The notes below the pieces were generated by a model. That model had not been told where the DNA came from. It saw only the letters and a program-made list of their open reading frames with translations, and searched no databases. Below, in pieces: positions 7,127 to 17,623 of a DNA stretch of 64,000 nt (the first letter of the stretch is position 1; each line of letters begins with the position of its first letter). This DNA comes from an uncultured Eubacteriales bacterium (GTDB lineage Bacteria; Bacillota; Clostridia; Christensenellales; CAG-138): NCBI GenBank assembly GCA_902786465.1, contig CADACQ010000013.1, forward strand, positions 1 through 64,000, given 5' to 3'. Both the position numbers and the translations under genes were made by a program.

Positions 7127-7136
7127 AATCCTGAAC

Positions 7137-7856
7137 CTATTTCTGATAATACAGTATCCGGCCGCAATTCTCGCATTCCAGCACTGTTTCCTGGCTGGTC
7201 AGCTTCTTGATGACCGCCATGGGGATGGACATGTTGCAGCCGCTGCATTTTTCGTTGACCACCGGGACCACCGGCATGCTGTGATGGACCCGAGCCTTCT
7301 TATATTTTGCGAGGAACGTGGGGTCCACCTGCCGCTCCACCGTCTCCATCTCCTTGGTGGCGGCCGATATGCTGGCGGCGCTCTCATTCTTCTCCACCTC
7401 GCACACCGCCTTGAGACGATCATACTCCTTCTTGGCTCTGCCGCCCAGGGAACGGGCTTTCTGGAAATCGTTGGAGATGCGCTCCAGCTGTTCCAGCAGC
7501 GCCTTCACGTCCTTCTCCAGCCGTCCAAGCTCCCGATTGAGCCGTTCCACATCCTGACGGAATTCGGTGAGTTCCTCGGCGGTCACCTCTTCGTCAGCTT
7601 CCAAGGTCTCCATCTCCGAACGGTTCAGTTCCAGCTCGTGGGTCAGGCTGTCCTGCTGGGAAAGGAGCTTCGCAAGGGCGTTCTGCTGGCCCTCGGCCTC
7701 CTCCGTCAGCTTCTGGATGGCGGTCTGCTGCTCCCGCAGAAGCTTGGTGATCTTGTTCAGCTTTTGGCGGCTCTCCGTGGTGCGGAGACTGTTTTCCAGC
7801 TGCTGCTTCTTGAGATCAGCCTTCTGATACATGAGCAGGTATTCAAGTTTCGTCAT
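7137..7856 (-). CDS. coiled-coil protein with C-terminal C4 zinc ribbon
   Basis: A 239-residue protein. Residues about 10-160 are a long charged coiled coil (many Glu, Lys, Gln and Leu heptads). The C-terminus is a zinc ribbon, CSGCNMSIP, then 20-odd residues and CENCGRILYY. This matches the DUF164/zf-RING_7 family, reported as CdsZ in Listeria and found in many bacteria next to nif3 and trmK, as here. The proposed role is nucleic-acid related or a chaperone-like scaffold; no enzyme activity is apparent. The start follows an AAGGAGGT site. The gap to the upstream nif3 gene is 13 bp. Confidence 0.88.
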   Translation of the reverse strand: MTKLEYLLMYQKADLKKQQLENSLRTTESRQKLNKITKLLREQQTAIQKLTEEAEGQQNALAKLLSQQDSLTHELELNRSEMETLEADEEVTAEELTEFRQDVERLNRELGRLEKDVKALLEQLERISNDFQKARSLGGRAKKEYDRLKAVCEVEKNESAASISAATKEMETVERQVDPTFLAKYKKARVHHSMPVVPVVNEKCSGCNMSIPMAVIKKLTSQETVLECENCGRILYYQK

Positions 7857-7869
7857 AGGGTACCTCCTT

Positions 7870-8624
7870 TCAGGAGAATTGCAAAGGAGCCTTCTCCCGA
7901 AGCGTTATAGTATATTGTACATCAGGCGCGAGCATTTGTAAACGGTCCCGCAAAGATTTCAGCACCACCTGCTCCGTTTCGTAGTGGCCGCAGAGGATCA
8001 GGGGGAGCTTCCGTTCCCAGGATTCCAAAATATCGTGGTGCTTGGCCTCGCCGGTAAGGTAGGCCTCCGCCCCGGCTTCCTGGGCATATCCGATATCACC
8101 GCCGCCGGACCCGCCCAGGACCGCCACCCGAGAGACGAGCTGGTCCCCGTTTCCGGTATATCCTCCGTGGCTGTCCAATAGCCGGTTGCATCGGGCCGCC
8201 AGCTTAGAAAGCTTCATGGGTGCAGGCAAGGTCCCCACCCGGCCGATGTTTTCCGGAGGGATGGGCGCCACGTCCCGAAGGCCCAGCAGATCGGCCAGGG
8301 TGTCGTTCACCCCGCCCTCCGCTGCGTCCAGATTGGTGTGGGCGGCAAAATGTCCGATGCCGTGGCGCAGGAGCAGGGCCGCTGCCCCGGTGACGGGCGA
8401 CGAGAAGCCGATGCTCTTCACCCCGTGGAAGAACTGGGGATGATGGGTGATCAGAAGATCTGCCCCCAGGTCCACGGCCTCCTGGGCCGTGACGGTGGTG
8501 CAGTCCAACGCAAGCAGCACTCTCTTTATCTCGGTGTGGTCCGGCTCCACCAGCAGGCCCACGTTGTCGAAGTCCAGGGCCAAGGCCCGGGGCACGATCC
8601 TTTCCATGCAAGCGCAAAACTCTC

Positions 8625-8634
<10 letters not shown>
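7870..8634 (-). CDS. Nif3-like dinuclear metal centre protein
   Basis: A 254-residue protein of the NIF3/YqfO family. LITHHPQFFHGVKS and FAAHTNLDAAEGGVND carry the His and Asp residues that hold two metal ions. GGSGGGDIGYAQEAGAEAYLTGEAKHHD and CGHYETEQ are the C-terminal metal-site motifs. The length matches the short form that lacks the inserted PII-like domain of B. subtilis YqfO. The proteins form hexameric toroids; a GTP cyclohydrolase annotation exists but is poorly supported. Its start overlaps the trmK stop by 10 bp, the usual arrangement in Firmicutes. Confidence 0.93.
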
Positions 8635-10487
<1,853 letters not shown>

Positions 10488-10512
10488 TTCTGCCGCGTAA
10501 AACGGCGATCCC

Positions 10513-10713
10513 TCAGACGCCGCAGCCCCGGCCGATGGTGCCGGAGTTGCCGCAGCCGCAGCCACAGCCCATGTTGTCGTCGTTGCCGCAGTACCGGGAC
10601 AGGAGCAGCAGCCAGATCAGCGTATCGCAGCTGGCGCAGCCCCCGTTGCCGCCTTCGCCCAGGATGAGCAGAAGGACCAGGACCCACATCATGTTATTGT
10701 TGCCGAAGTTCAT
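10513..10713 (-). CDS. small Gly/Cys-rich membrane-associated protein, 66 aa
   Basis: Two short hydrophobic stretches (MMWVLVLLLILG near residue 8 and LIWLLLLS near residue 32) separate Cys- and Gly-rich segments (GGNGGCASC, then MGCGCGCGNSG). The start has a perfect AAGGAGGT at 7 nt. The stop is at 10513. Small Gly- or Cys-rich hydrophobic proteins are common among spore coat-associated proteins, and this genome encodes SpoIIID, so a spore role is possible, but I do not recognise the family. It lies between the divergent mnmA cluster and glyQS promoters. Confidence 0.75.
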   Translation of the reverse strand: MNFGNNNMMWVLVLLLILGEGGNGGCASCDTLIWLLLLSRYCGNDDNMGCGCGCGNSGTIGRGCGV

Positions 10714-10813
10714 GCTTCCTACCTCCTTATTTTCAGGCGCTCCAGGCGCCCGTATACATCATAGTACGTTCTTTCGCGCCATTTTGTGCCTGGGGCGGAA
10801 AGGGGCCTTTTCC

Positions 10814-10841
10814 TTGACAAATCGGACCGGCCGCATATAAT
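10814..10841 (+). promoter_or_regulatory. sigma-A promoter of the glyQS operon
   Basis: TTGACA (10814-10819), 16 bp, TATAAT (10836-10841). The leader to the ATG at 10882 would be about 34 nt, too short for a T-box riboswitch. Confidence 0.85.
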
Positions 10842-10881
10842 GGAAAGGAAATACTGTGCCCAGAAGGAAAAGGAGGGCAAT

Positions 10882-12273
10882 ATGAGCGAATTGACGATGG
10901 ATAAACTGGTTTCCCTGTGCAAAGGCAGAGGCTTCATCTTTGCGGGGAGCGAGATATACGGGGGCCTCGCCAACACCTGGGACTACGGTCCCCTTGGCGT
11001 GGAGCTGAAGAACAACATCAAGAAGGCCTGGTGGAAGAAGTTCGTCCAGGAGAGCCCCTACAACGTGGGCCTGGACGCCGCCATTTTGATGAACCCCCAG
11101 ACCTGGCAGGCTTCCGGCCACCTGGGCGGCTTTGCCGACCCCCTCATGGACTGCCGGGAGTGCAAGGAGCGCTTCCGCGCCGACAAGCTCATCGAGGACT
11201 GGGCGGTTGAGCACGGCGTGACCCTCGATAAGCCCCTGGACGCCTTCTCCCAGGCGGAGATGAAAGCCTTCATCGAGGACAACAACATCCCCTGCCCCTC
11301 CTGCGGCAAGCACAACTTTACGGACATCCGGCAGTTCAACCTGATGTTCAAGACCTTCCAGGGCGTCACCGAGGACGCCAAGAACACCGTATACCTGCGC
11401 CCCGAGACGGCCCAGGGCATCTTCGTGAACTTTGCCAACGTCCAGCGGACCACCCGCAAAAAGCTCCCCTTCGGCATCGGCCAGATCGGCAAGTCCTTCC
11501 GCAACGAGATCACCCCGGGCAACTTCATCTTCCGGGTCCGGGAGTTCGAGCAAATGGAGCTGGAGTTCTTCTGCGAGCCGGGCACCGATCTTGAGTGGTT
11601 CGACTACTGGCGTTCCTACTGCCACAACTTCCTCCTGTCCCTGGGCATGAAGGACGAGAATCTGCGGCTCCGTGACCATGATCCCGAGGAGCTGTGCTTC
11701 TATTCCAAGGCCACCACGGACTTCGAATTCCGCTTCCCCTTCGGCTGGGGCGAGCTTTGGGGCGTGGCTGATCGGACCGATTACGACCTGACCCAGCATC
11801 AAAACGCCTCCGGCAAGGATCTGAGTTACTTCGACACTGAGAAGAACGCCCGGTATATCCCCTACGTCATCGAGCCCTCTTTGGGCGTGGAGCGCACCTT
11901 CCTGGCGGTGATGTGCAACGCCTACGAGGAGCAGGAGCTCGATAAGGGCGACGTGCGGGTGGTGCTGCACCTGCATCCGGCCTTGGCCCCCTTCAAGGCG
12001 GCGGTGCTGCCGCTGAGCAAGAAGCTGGGCGAGCAGGCCTCCGCCATCCACGCGGAGCTATCGAAGTGGTTCCCCGTGGACTACGACGAGACCGGCTCCA
12101 TCGGCAAGCGCTATCGCCGGGAGGACGAGATCGGCACCCCCATGTGCATCACCTACGACTTCGATTCCGAAGCGGACCACTGCGTCACCGTCCGGGATCG
12201 GGACACCATGGAGCAGGTCCGCCTGCCCATCGACCAGCTCAAGAGCTACATCGAGAGCAAGCTGGCCTTTTAA
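10882..12273 (+). CDS. glyQS: glycine--tRNA ligase, dimeric type
   Basis: A 463-residue class II glycyl-tRNA synthetase of the homodimeric (eukaryote/archaea-like) type found in many Firmicutes, not the alpha2-beta2 GlyQ/GlyS pair. It charges tRNA-Gly in the cytoplasm. Motifs include [15 protein letters not shown] at the N-terminus, [11 protein letters not shown], motif 2 in [19 protein letters not shown], and motif 3 in [10 protein letters not shown] zinc-knuckle-like CPSCGKHNF is present. The C-terminal anticodon-binding domain begins near [14 protein letters not shown]. The start at 10882 (MSELTMDK) follows AAGGAGGG by 5 nt. No T-box is seen. Confidence 0.96.
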   Translation: MSELTMDKLVSLCKGRGFIFAGSEIYGGLANTWDYGPLGVELKNNIKKAWWKKFVQESPYNVGLDAAILMNPQTWQASGHLGGFADPLMDCRECKERFRADKLIEDWAVEHGVTLDKPLDAFSQAEMKAFIEDNNIPCPSCGKHNFTDIRQFNLMFKTFQGVTEDAKNTVYLRPETAQGIFVNFANVQRTTRKKLPFGIGQIGKSFRNEITPGNFIFRVREFEQMELEFFCEPGTDLEWFDYWRSYCHNFLLSLGMKDENLRLRDHDPEELCFYSKATTDFEFRFPFGWGELWGVADRTDYDLTQHQNASGKDLSYFDTEKNARYIPYVIEPSLGVERTFLAVMCNAYEEQELDKGDVRVVLHLHPALAPFKAAVLPLSKKLGEQASAIHAELSKWFPVDYDETGSIGKRYRREDEIGTPMCITYDFDSEADHCVTVRDRDTMEQVRLPIDQLKSYIESKLAF

Positions 12274-12289
12274 GAGAAGCACCCTCGCC

Positions 12290-12314
12290 GTGCCCGCCCA
12301 CAGAGGGCGGGCAC
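12290..12314 (+). terminator. GC hairpin between glyQS and the permease gene
   Basis: GTGCCCGCC (12290-12298) pairs with GGCGGGCAC (12306-12314). Only CTGTTTG follows, so it may be a weak or partial terminator, or an mRNA-stability stem separating glyQS from the downstream genes. Confidence 0.5.
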
Positions 12315-12332
12315 CTGTTTGAAAGGAGTTTT

Positions 12333-13184
12333 ATGGCGTTTTTGGAACTGGTATGGGACGTGTTCTATGAGGATTGCCTGATCCTCTTTCCCATCCTGTT
12401 TTTGACCTTCTTCTTTATCGAATACCTGGAGCACCGGGCCGGGGAGAGGTTCTTGCGCCGTGTCGAAAAAGCGGAAAAGACCGGGCCCCTGTGGGGTGCC
12501 CTCATCGGATGCGTGCCTCAGTGCGGGTTCAGCGTGTCCTGCGCCCACCTGTTCAACGGGGGCATCGTCACCGCGGGCACCCTCATCGCCGTGTTCCTCT
12601 CCACCTCCGACGAAGCCCTGCCCGTGCTCCTCTCCCATCGGAGCGCCCTGCCCGTCATCTGGAAGCTACTCCTCGTGAAGGTGCTCCTGGCAGTGATCGC
12701 GGGCTACGCCGTAGACCTTATCTGGAAGCGGGAGCAGCAGCGCGAGAGCTTCGCGAAAAAGAACATCGAGCACGAGTGCCACATTAAGGAGAGCTCCATC
12801 GGCGAGCTTGTCTGGGAAGCCTTCAAGCGCACCTTGGAGGTGTGGGCAGCCCTGTTCGTCGTGTCCATCGTGCTGACCTTCGTCATGGAACGGGTGCCCA
12901 AGGAGAGCATCCAGCGGTTCCTGCTCAGCGGCTTTTTCCAGCCCTTCCTGGCCGCCCTGTTCGGCTTCATCCCCAACTGCGCTGTGTCCGTGGTGCTGGT
13001 GGAGCTGTACCTCTCGGACCTCATCAGCTTCGGCGCGGTGGTGGCCGGCCTCTCCTCGGCGGCGGGCCTGGGCATCCTGGCCCTGCTGCGGGGCAAGCGG
13101 GGCGTGAAGACTTACGCCGCCATCCTGGCGGTTTGCTACCTGGCCGCCTCCCTGGCCGGGACCTTGATCCAGCTTTTGGAGTGA
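12333..13184 (+). CDS. putative heavy-metal/arsenic permease (ArsP_2-like)
   Basis: A 283-residue membrane protein with two related halves. GALIGCVPQCGFSVSCAHLFNGGIV occurs in the first half and FGFIPNCAVSVVLVELYLSD in the second, giving an internal duplication with conserved P-x-C (VPQCG, IPNCA). A His/Cys-containing linker (IEHECHI) separates the halves. This pattern fits the putative ten-segment heavy-metal exporter family annotated as arsenic efflux or manganese transporter. The conserved Cys/Pro pairs suggest metal or metalloid binding, but the substrate is inferred. The start has AAAGGAG 5 nt upstream. The recD2 start lies 1 nt after its stop, so they share an mRNA. Confidence 0.75.
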   Translation: MAFLELVWDVFYEDCLILFPILFLTFFFIEYLEHRAGERFLRRVEKAEKTGPLWGALIGCVPQCGFSVSCAHLFNGGIVTAGTLIAVFLSTSDEALPVLLSHRSALPVIWKLLLVKVLLAVIAGYAVDLIWKREQQRESFAKKNIEHECHIKESSIGELVWEAFKRTLEVWAALFVVSIVLTFVMERVPKESIQRFLLSGFFQPFLAALFGFIPNCAVSVVLVELYLSDLISFGAVVAGLSSAAGLGILALLRGKRGVKTYAAILAVCYLAASLAGTLIQLLE

Positions 13185-13185
13185 T

Positions 13186-15375
13186 ATGGAGATCACGGGC
13201 ATCGTCGACAGGATCATATTCCGGAACGCCGAGAACGGGTACACCGTCCTCTCGCTCCGCACGGATTCGGAGGAGGGCTTCGCCACCCTCTGCGGTACGT
13301 TGCCCCTCGCCTCACCCGGAGAACAGCTCCGGGCGGAGGGGACCATCAAATACCATCCGAAATATGGCCAGCAGTTCCTGGTGAATTACGCCGAAACCCT
13401 GGCTCCCTCCACCCAGCTTGCTATCGAAAACTACCTGGCGGGCGGCACAGTCAAAGGCGTGGGCCCCGCCATGGCCCGGCTCATCGTGGACCGCTTCGGC
13501 ATGGACACCCTGCAGATCATGGAGAAGCAGCCGGAACGGCTGTTGGAGGTGCCCGGCATCGGCCGCAAGAAGCTGGAGATGATCGTGGGCTCCTTCCGCG
13601 AGAACCGGTCCATGCGGGACATCCTGATGGCCCTGGCACCCTACGGGATCACCGTGAACCAGGCCTACCGCATGTATAAGACCTACGGGGATCTGGCCCT
13701 CGCTAAGGTCCAGGAGAATCCCTATCAGCTCATCGACGATATAGACGGCATCGGCTTCATGACCGCCGACGCCATCGCCCAGCGGGTGGCCGGCTTCGAG
13801 ACCAACTCCGCCGCCCGCTTATTCGCTGGAATAAAATACGCTTTGCAAGATGCCAAGAACGAATACGGACACACCTATCTGCCCGCGGAGAAGCTGGTCC
13901 TGAAGGCCTGCGGGCTCCTGGGCGTGGATTCTGAACTGCTGACGGACGCCGTGGACGCCATGATCGCCGAGGGCTCCCTGGTGGAGCAGTTCGTGGGCGA
14001 GCAGCGGGGCGTGTTTCTCCCCTATATCGCCCGCATGGAGTCCAGCATCGCCCAGAAGCTGATGGAGCTTTCTGAACCCCCGGTGGCCAACCCCTTCTGG
14101 GACGTGAGCCAATACGAGCGGGAGCTGGGCCTCACCCTGTCCGAAAGCCAACGCGAAGCGGTAACCCGGGCTCTGGACGCCGGCGTCATGATCATCACCG
14201 GTGGGCCCGGCACCGGCAAGACCACCATCATCCGCTGCATCACCCACGCCTTCGCCGGCATGGGCATGACCTTTGCTCTGGCCGCCCCCACGGGCCGGGC
14301 CGCCAAGCGCATGACCGAGGCCACGGGCGCCGACGCCAAGACCATCCACCGGCTCCTCGAATACAACCCCCAGGGGGGCTTCGTCCGCAACAAGGAGAAT
14401 CCTCTCATCTACGATCTGGTCATCGTGGACGAGATGAGCATGGTGGACGTGCCGCTGATGCACGCCCTCCTAAACGCCCTTCCCCGGGGCACCCGGCTGC
14501 TGCTGGTGGGGGACGCGGATCAGCTGCCCCCCGTGGGCTGCGGCGACGTGCTGCGGGACTGTCTGGACAGCGGGCAGCTGCCCGTCATCCGGCTTACGGA
14601 GATATTCCGCCAGGCGGCCCAAAGCCGCATCATCACCAACGCCCATAGGATCAACCAGGGGCAGATGCCCATTTTAAGCAGCGAGGAATCCGATTTTATC
14701 TATGAGGAGATATTGCCCCCGGAGCATATTTTGGAGCGAGTTAAGCAGCTTTGCCAGCGGGAGTGTGCCCGACTCAATACCTCGGAACCGCTGATGGACG
14801 TGCAGGTGCTGGCCCCCATGAAGAAGGGCATGCTGGGGGTAGAGAACCTGAACCGTGTGCTCCAGGCCGCCCTGAACCCCGCCGCCGGGGACAAGCCAGA
14901 GCACACCTTCGGCGAGACCCTGTTCCGCCAGGGAGACAAGATCATGCAGATCAAGAACGACTACAAGATCGCCTGGTACCGGCAGGATGAAAGCGGCCTC
15001 ATGCAGGAGGGCACTGGAGTCTTCAATGGGGATCTGGGGACCCTCTACCGACTGGACACCGTCAACCGATCCATGCACGTGCTCTTCGACGACGGGCGGC
15101 TGGCGGAGTACAGCTTCACCCAGAGCGACGAGCTGGACCTTGCGTACTGCATCAGCATCCACAAGAGCCAGGGCAGCGAATTCCCCACGGTGCTGCTGCC
15201 CCTCGCCGGCGGTCCCGGCATGCTGCTGAACCGAAATCTGCTCTACACCGCCGTCACCCGGGCCAAGGGCCTGGTCTATTGTCTCGGGCACCGGGACACT
15301 GTGGCGCGGATGGTGCGAACCGTCCAGTCCCGCCGCCGGTACACCTCCCTGTCCGTTCGCCTTCAGGAGCTGTAG
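13186..15375 (+). CDS. recD2: ATP-dependent DNA helicase RecD2 (RecD-like)
   Basis: A 729-residue SF1B 5'-3' helicase of the RecD2/YrrC group, which acts in repair and replication without RecBC. The N-terminal OB-like region is followed by tandem helix-hairpin-helix modules (VKGVGPAMA, LEVPGIGRKKLE, IDDIDGIGF). The helicase core begins near residue 340 with Walker A GGPGTGKTT; Walker B is VIVDEMSMVD. Further motifs are LLLVGDADQLPPVG, LTEIFRQAA and, near the end, AYCISIHKSQGSEFP and LLYTAVTRAKGLV. It has the expected length and is complete. The start ATG at 13186 is 1 nt past the upstream stop. Confidence 0.95.
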   Translation: MEITGIVDRIIFRNAENGYTVLSLRTDSEEGFATLCGTLPLASPGEQLRAEGTIKYHPKYGQQFLVNYAETLAPSTQLAIENYLAGGTVKGVGPAMARLIVDRFGMDTLQIMEKQPERLLEVPGIGRKKLEMIVGSFRENRSMRDILMALAPYGITVNQAYRMYKTYGDLALAKVQENPYQLIDDIDGIGFMTADAIAQRVAGFETNSAARLFAGIKYALQDAKNEYGHTYLPAEKLVLKACGLLGVDSELLTDAVDAMIAEGSLVEQFVGEQRGVFLPYIARMESSIAQKLMELSEPPVANPFWDVSQYERELGLTLSESQREAVTRALDAGVMIITGGPGTGKTTIIRCITHAFAGMGMTFALAAPTGRAAKRMTEATGADAKTIHRLLEYNPQGGFVRNKENPLIYDLVIVDEMSMVDVPLMHALLNALPRGTRLLLVGDADQLPPVGCGDVLRDCLDSGQLPVIRLTEIFRQAAQSRIITNAHRINQGQMPILSSEESDFIYEEILPPEHILERVKQLCQRECARLNTSEPLMDVQVLAPMKKGMLGVENLNRVLQAALNPAAGDKPEHTFGETLFRQGDKIMQIKNDYKIAWYRQDESGLMQEGTGVFNGDLGTLYRLDTVNRSMHVLFDDGRLAEYSFTQSDELDLAYCISIHKSQGSEFPTVLLPLAGGPGMLLNRNLLYTAVTRAKGLVYCLGHRDTVARMVRTVQSRRRYTSLSVRLQEL

Positions 15376-15377
15376 AT

Positions 15378-16010
15378 ATGGATAGGACCCGTGAGCTCCT
15401 TCTCTCCCTGGCGGCGCCGCCGCCCCACCGGTGCTGCCTGTGCGACCGGGAATCCTTGGTGGGCGAGGACGGCCTCTGCGACGAGTGTCGCCGGACACTG
15501 AAGATGGCCATCTCCCCCGCCCCGCCGGAGGGCCTGGACGGGCTCACCGCGGGCCTTCGTTACTGCGACGAGCTGGGCAGCGTCTTCTTCCGCTTCAAGG
15601 TCATGGAGCGCCGGGATTACACGCCCTTCCTGGCCCAGTTCATCTCTATCCCCGAGGAATGGCGCGCGGAATTACTGGTGCCCGTGCCCCTCCATTGGCT
15701 GCGGCTTTACCGGCGCACCTACAATCAAAGCTTCCTGTTGTCTGAATACGTGTCCTCCCGGTACGGCATCCCCATCTGCCAGGAGCTGCTGGTCCGCACC
15801 CGCCCCACCCGTCAACAGAAGTTCGCCAAGAACCGTCGCAAGGGGCTCAAGGGGGCGTTCCGGGCCGCGCCGGAATGTCAGGGCCGGTCCATCGTCCTCA
15901 TCGACGACGTGGTCACCTCCGGCACCACCCTCTCCGAATGCGCCAGGGCACTAAAAAAGGCCGGCGCAAAGCATGTTTACGCGGCCTGTGTTGCCTGTTC
16001 CGACAGGTAA
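15378..16010 (+). CDS. comF: ComF family protein (double zinc ribbon phosphoribosyltransferase)
   Basis: A 210-residue protein with an N-terminal zinc ribbon (HRCCLCDRE, then CDECRR) and a C-terminal phosphoribosyltransferase fold whose PRPP loop is IVLIDDVVTSGTTLSE. LLVPVPLHWLRLYRRTYNQS and RTRPTRQQKFAKNRRKGLKGAF are typical ComF/GntX blocks. In naturally competent bacteria ComF helps single-stranded DNA uptake and processing; in others the role is unknown. It starts 2 nt after the recD2 stop and ends 2 nt from the convergent spoIIID stop. Confidence 0.92.
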   Translation: MDRTRELLLSLAAPPPHRCCLCDRESLVGEDGLCDECRRTLKMAISPAPPEGLDGLTAGLRYCDELGSVFFRFKVMERRDYTPFLAQFISIPEEWRAELLVPVPLHWLRLYRRTYNQSFLLSEYVSSRYGIPICQELLVRTRPTRQQKFAKNRRKGLKGAFRAAPECQGRSIVLIDDVVTSGTTLSECARALKKAGAKHVYAACVACSDR

Positions 16011-16012
16011 TA

Positions 16013-16273
16013 TCACATTTCTTCCTTTTCGTGCAAATATTTCTCCCTGGTCGCCTGGCCGCCGCGGATATGCCGCTCGGCCTTGTTGGTGTCCAGTACC
16101 CGGCGGACCTGAGCGTACAGGCTGGGGTCGGCCTGCTTCAGCCGCCCTGTGACCAGCTTGTGGACCGTGGACTTGGAGGTGCCGAAGAAGTGGGCGGTCT
16201 CCCGGACCGTGGCCCCGTTCTGCACCATATACCGACCGTACAAACAGGCTTTTTCCTTTCGATCTTGCTTCAT
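16013..16273 (-). CDS. spoIIID: sporulation transcription factor SpoIIID
   Basis: An 86-residue DNA-binding protein made in the mother cell. The helix-turn-helix is GATVRETAHFFGTSKSTVHKLV, and the flanking sequence, including LDTNKAERHIRGGQATREKY, is highly characteristic of SpoIIID. The family is restricted to endospore formers, so this is the best organism-level clue in the window. A possible sigma-E promoter (16303-16331) lies upstream, which fits the known control of spoIIID in Bacillus. The ribosome binding site is unusual: GAGGGAG lies only about 3 nt from the ATG. Confidence 0.95.
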   Translation of the reverse strand: MKQDRKEKACLYGRYMVQNGATVRETAHFFGTSKSTVHKLVTGRLKQADPSLYAQVRRVLDTNKAERHIRGGQATREKYLHEKEEM

Positions 16274-16302
16274 GCGCTCCCTCGCTCCCTGACCTTTGCT
16301 CC

Positions 16303-16331
16303 ACTATATGCGGTCGGGAAAGAGGGTATGC
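16303..16331 (-). promoter_or_regulatory. candidate sigma-E promoter of spoIIID
   Basis: On the minus strand, GCATACC (16331-16325), 14 bp, CATATAGT (16310-16303). The -10 fits the CATAnnnT pattern of sporulation sigma-E; the -35 is a looser match. The start would be about 25-30 nt upstream of the ATG. Confidence 0.45.
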
Positions 16332-16335
16332 GCTT

Positions 16336-17136
16336 TTAGAATTGATCGATATTCACCTTCTGCACGTTATCGGCTGAAACGGCGTCCAGATACCGGCGGG
16401 CGATGTCCAGAAAGCCGGTGTCCTCGTCGCTGACGAAGTAGGACACCTGATTGGGCGCGCCGCTTTCCGGCAGGTCGAAATCCTGCCTGAGCCCGAAGGA
16501 GAGGGCCTTCCCCACGTTGACGAAGGTAACGTCGGGCATGTGGCGCTCCAGGGTGTTAGCGAGGAAGGGATAATGGGTGCAGCCCATGATGACGGTGTCC
16601 ACCCCCGTCCCCTGGAAAGCGGAGAGATACCGTTCCACGGTCATCTCCGTGATGGGATCGTCCGGTGCGAAGCCGTTCTCGATCAGGGGCACGAACAGGG
16701 GGCACTCCACCCCCCATGTCTTCGCTTCGGGGCACAGCTCCCGTATTCGGCGCTCGTAGGCGTGGGAGTTGACGGTGGCCCGGGTGCCGATAACGCCGAT
16801 GCGCTTCGTCCTGGACGCCTGCAGCGCCGCCTGGCAGCCCGCGTCGATCACGCCCACGATGGGCAGGGAAAAGCTTTTTTGAAGTGCGGGCAGGCAGTTG
16901 GTGCTCACCGTGCCGCAGGCAATCAGGATGGCCTGTACGCCTTGGGACAGGAGAAAGCGCACGTCCTGCTCCGCATAGCGGGTGATGGTCTCCACCGTGC
17001 GGGAACCGTAGGGGACCCGGGCCGTGTCGCCGAAGTAGACCACGTCCAGGCCGGAGTTGTATTTACAGACCTCGTTGAGGACGGTGAGCCCGCCCAAGCC
17101 GCTGTCGAATACGCCCAATCGTTTCAGGGTGCCCAT
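16336..17136 (-). CDS. murI: glutamate racemase
   Basis: A 266-residue cytoplasmic enzyme making D-glutamate for peptidoglycan. LGVFDSGLGGLTVLNE holds the Asp/Ser substrate motif. The first catalytic Cys is in LIACGTVSTN and the second in MGCTHYPFL. VVYFGDTARVPYGSRT and GVIDAGCQAAL are family blocks. The usual Asn after the first catalytic Cys is Gly here, a substitution I believe occurs in other Firmicute racemases. The start follows AAGGGGAT. A small acidic protein gene lies 22 bp upstream on the same strand and is probably co-transcribed. Confidence 0.94.
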   Translation of the reverse strand: MGTLKRLGVFDSGLGGLTVLNEVCKYNSGLDVVYFGDTARVPYGSRTVETITRYAEQDVRFLLSQGVQAILIACGTVSTNCLPALQKSFSLPIVGVIDAGCQAALQASRTKRIGVIGTRATVNSHAYERRIRELCPEAKTWGVECPLFVPLIENGFAPDDPITEMTVERYLSAFQGTGVDTVIMGCTHYPFLANTLERHMPDVTFVNVGKALSFGLRQDFDLPESGAPNQVSYFVSDEDTGFLDIARRYLDAVSADNVQKVNIDQF

Positions 17137-17158
17137 GAGAAAATCCCCTTGCTTCGTA

Positions 17159-17476
17159 TTATTCCCAGTCTATGAGGCCCGCGCTCTCGAGATACGCTTC
17201 GCTGTACTCCATATAGTCCTCCACGAACCGCATGGCGTACATCTTCTGCTCCGGGAAGGCTTCCTGGAGTTTCTTCATCATATACTCGAAGGCCTGATCG
17301 TCGTCGTAGACCGCCCCGTCGTTGACGCCGGCCTCCGCCATAAACGCTTCGTCCAGGTCCATGACCTTGTCCAGCATCTTTTCGAACACATCCTTGGGCA
17401 GGATGTTGAAGTCCCCCTGCTCCGCGAACTTGTCCGCGATGTACGAACGCGCGTCGGTTCTGCTGTACTCTTCCAT
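17159..17476 (-). CDS. small acidic protein of unknown function, 105 aa
   Basis: A 105-residue, strongly acidic, helix-rich protein (MEEYSRTDARSYIADKF at the start, ending ESAGLIDWE). No signal peptide, membrane segment or Cys motif is present. The start at 17476 has AGGAGGC 6-7 nt upstream; an in-frame ATG ten codons earlier is unsupported. It lies directly upstream of murI. I do not recognise it. Confidence 0.75.
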   Translation of the reverse strand: MEEYSRTDARSYIADKFAEQGDFNILPKDVFEKMLDKVMDLDEAFMAEAGVNDGAVYDDDQAFEYMMKKLQEAFPEQKMYAMRFVEDYMEYSEAYLESAGLIDWE

Positions 17477-17587
17477 ATTTTGCCTCCTGATATCTGTTTG
17501 TGGCATAGTATATCATTTTCTTGGCCTGCCGTCCATAAACCGGATATGAATTTTTCATGACTCCGCAAGAGTTCACCGCAGTTTTAC

Positions 17588-17616
17588 TTGCCATCCGGGC
17601 CTTTTTTTGATACACT
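17588..17616 (+). promoter_or_regulatory. sigma-A promoter of the lipoprotein MBL gene (leaderless)
   Basis: TTGCCA (17588-17593), 17 bp, TACACT (17611-17616). The predicted start point falls at about 17623, at the ATG (17624). No ribosome binding site is visible. This is the same arrangement as at sfsA. Confidence 0.6.
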
Positions 17617-17623
17617 ATCCTAC

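Noticed and set aside
10842-10881. T-box riboswitch before glyQS (and before cysS at 19542-19575)
   Set aside because: The leaders are only about 30 nt, far too short for a T-box.
16900-16930. Broken catalytic site in glutamate racemase (ACGT in place of ACNT)
   Set aside because: The catalytic Cys is kept, the second Cys motif is intact and the Asn to Gly change is seen in other Firmicute racemases to my knowledge.
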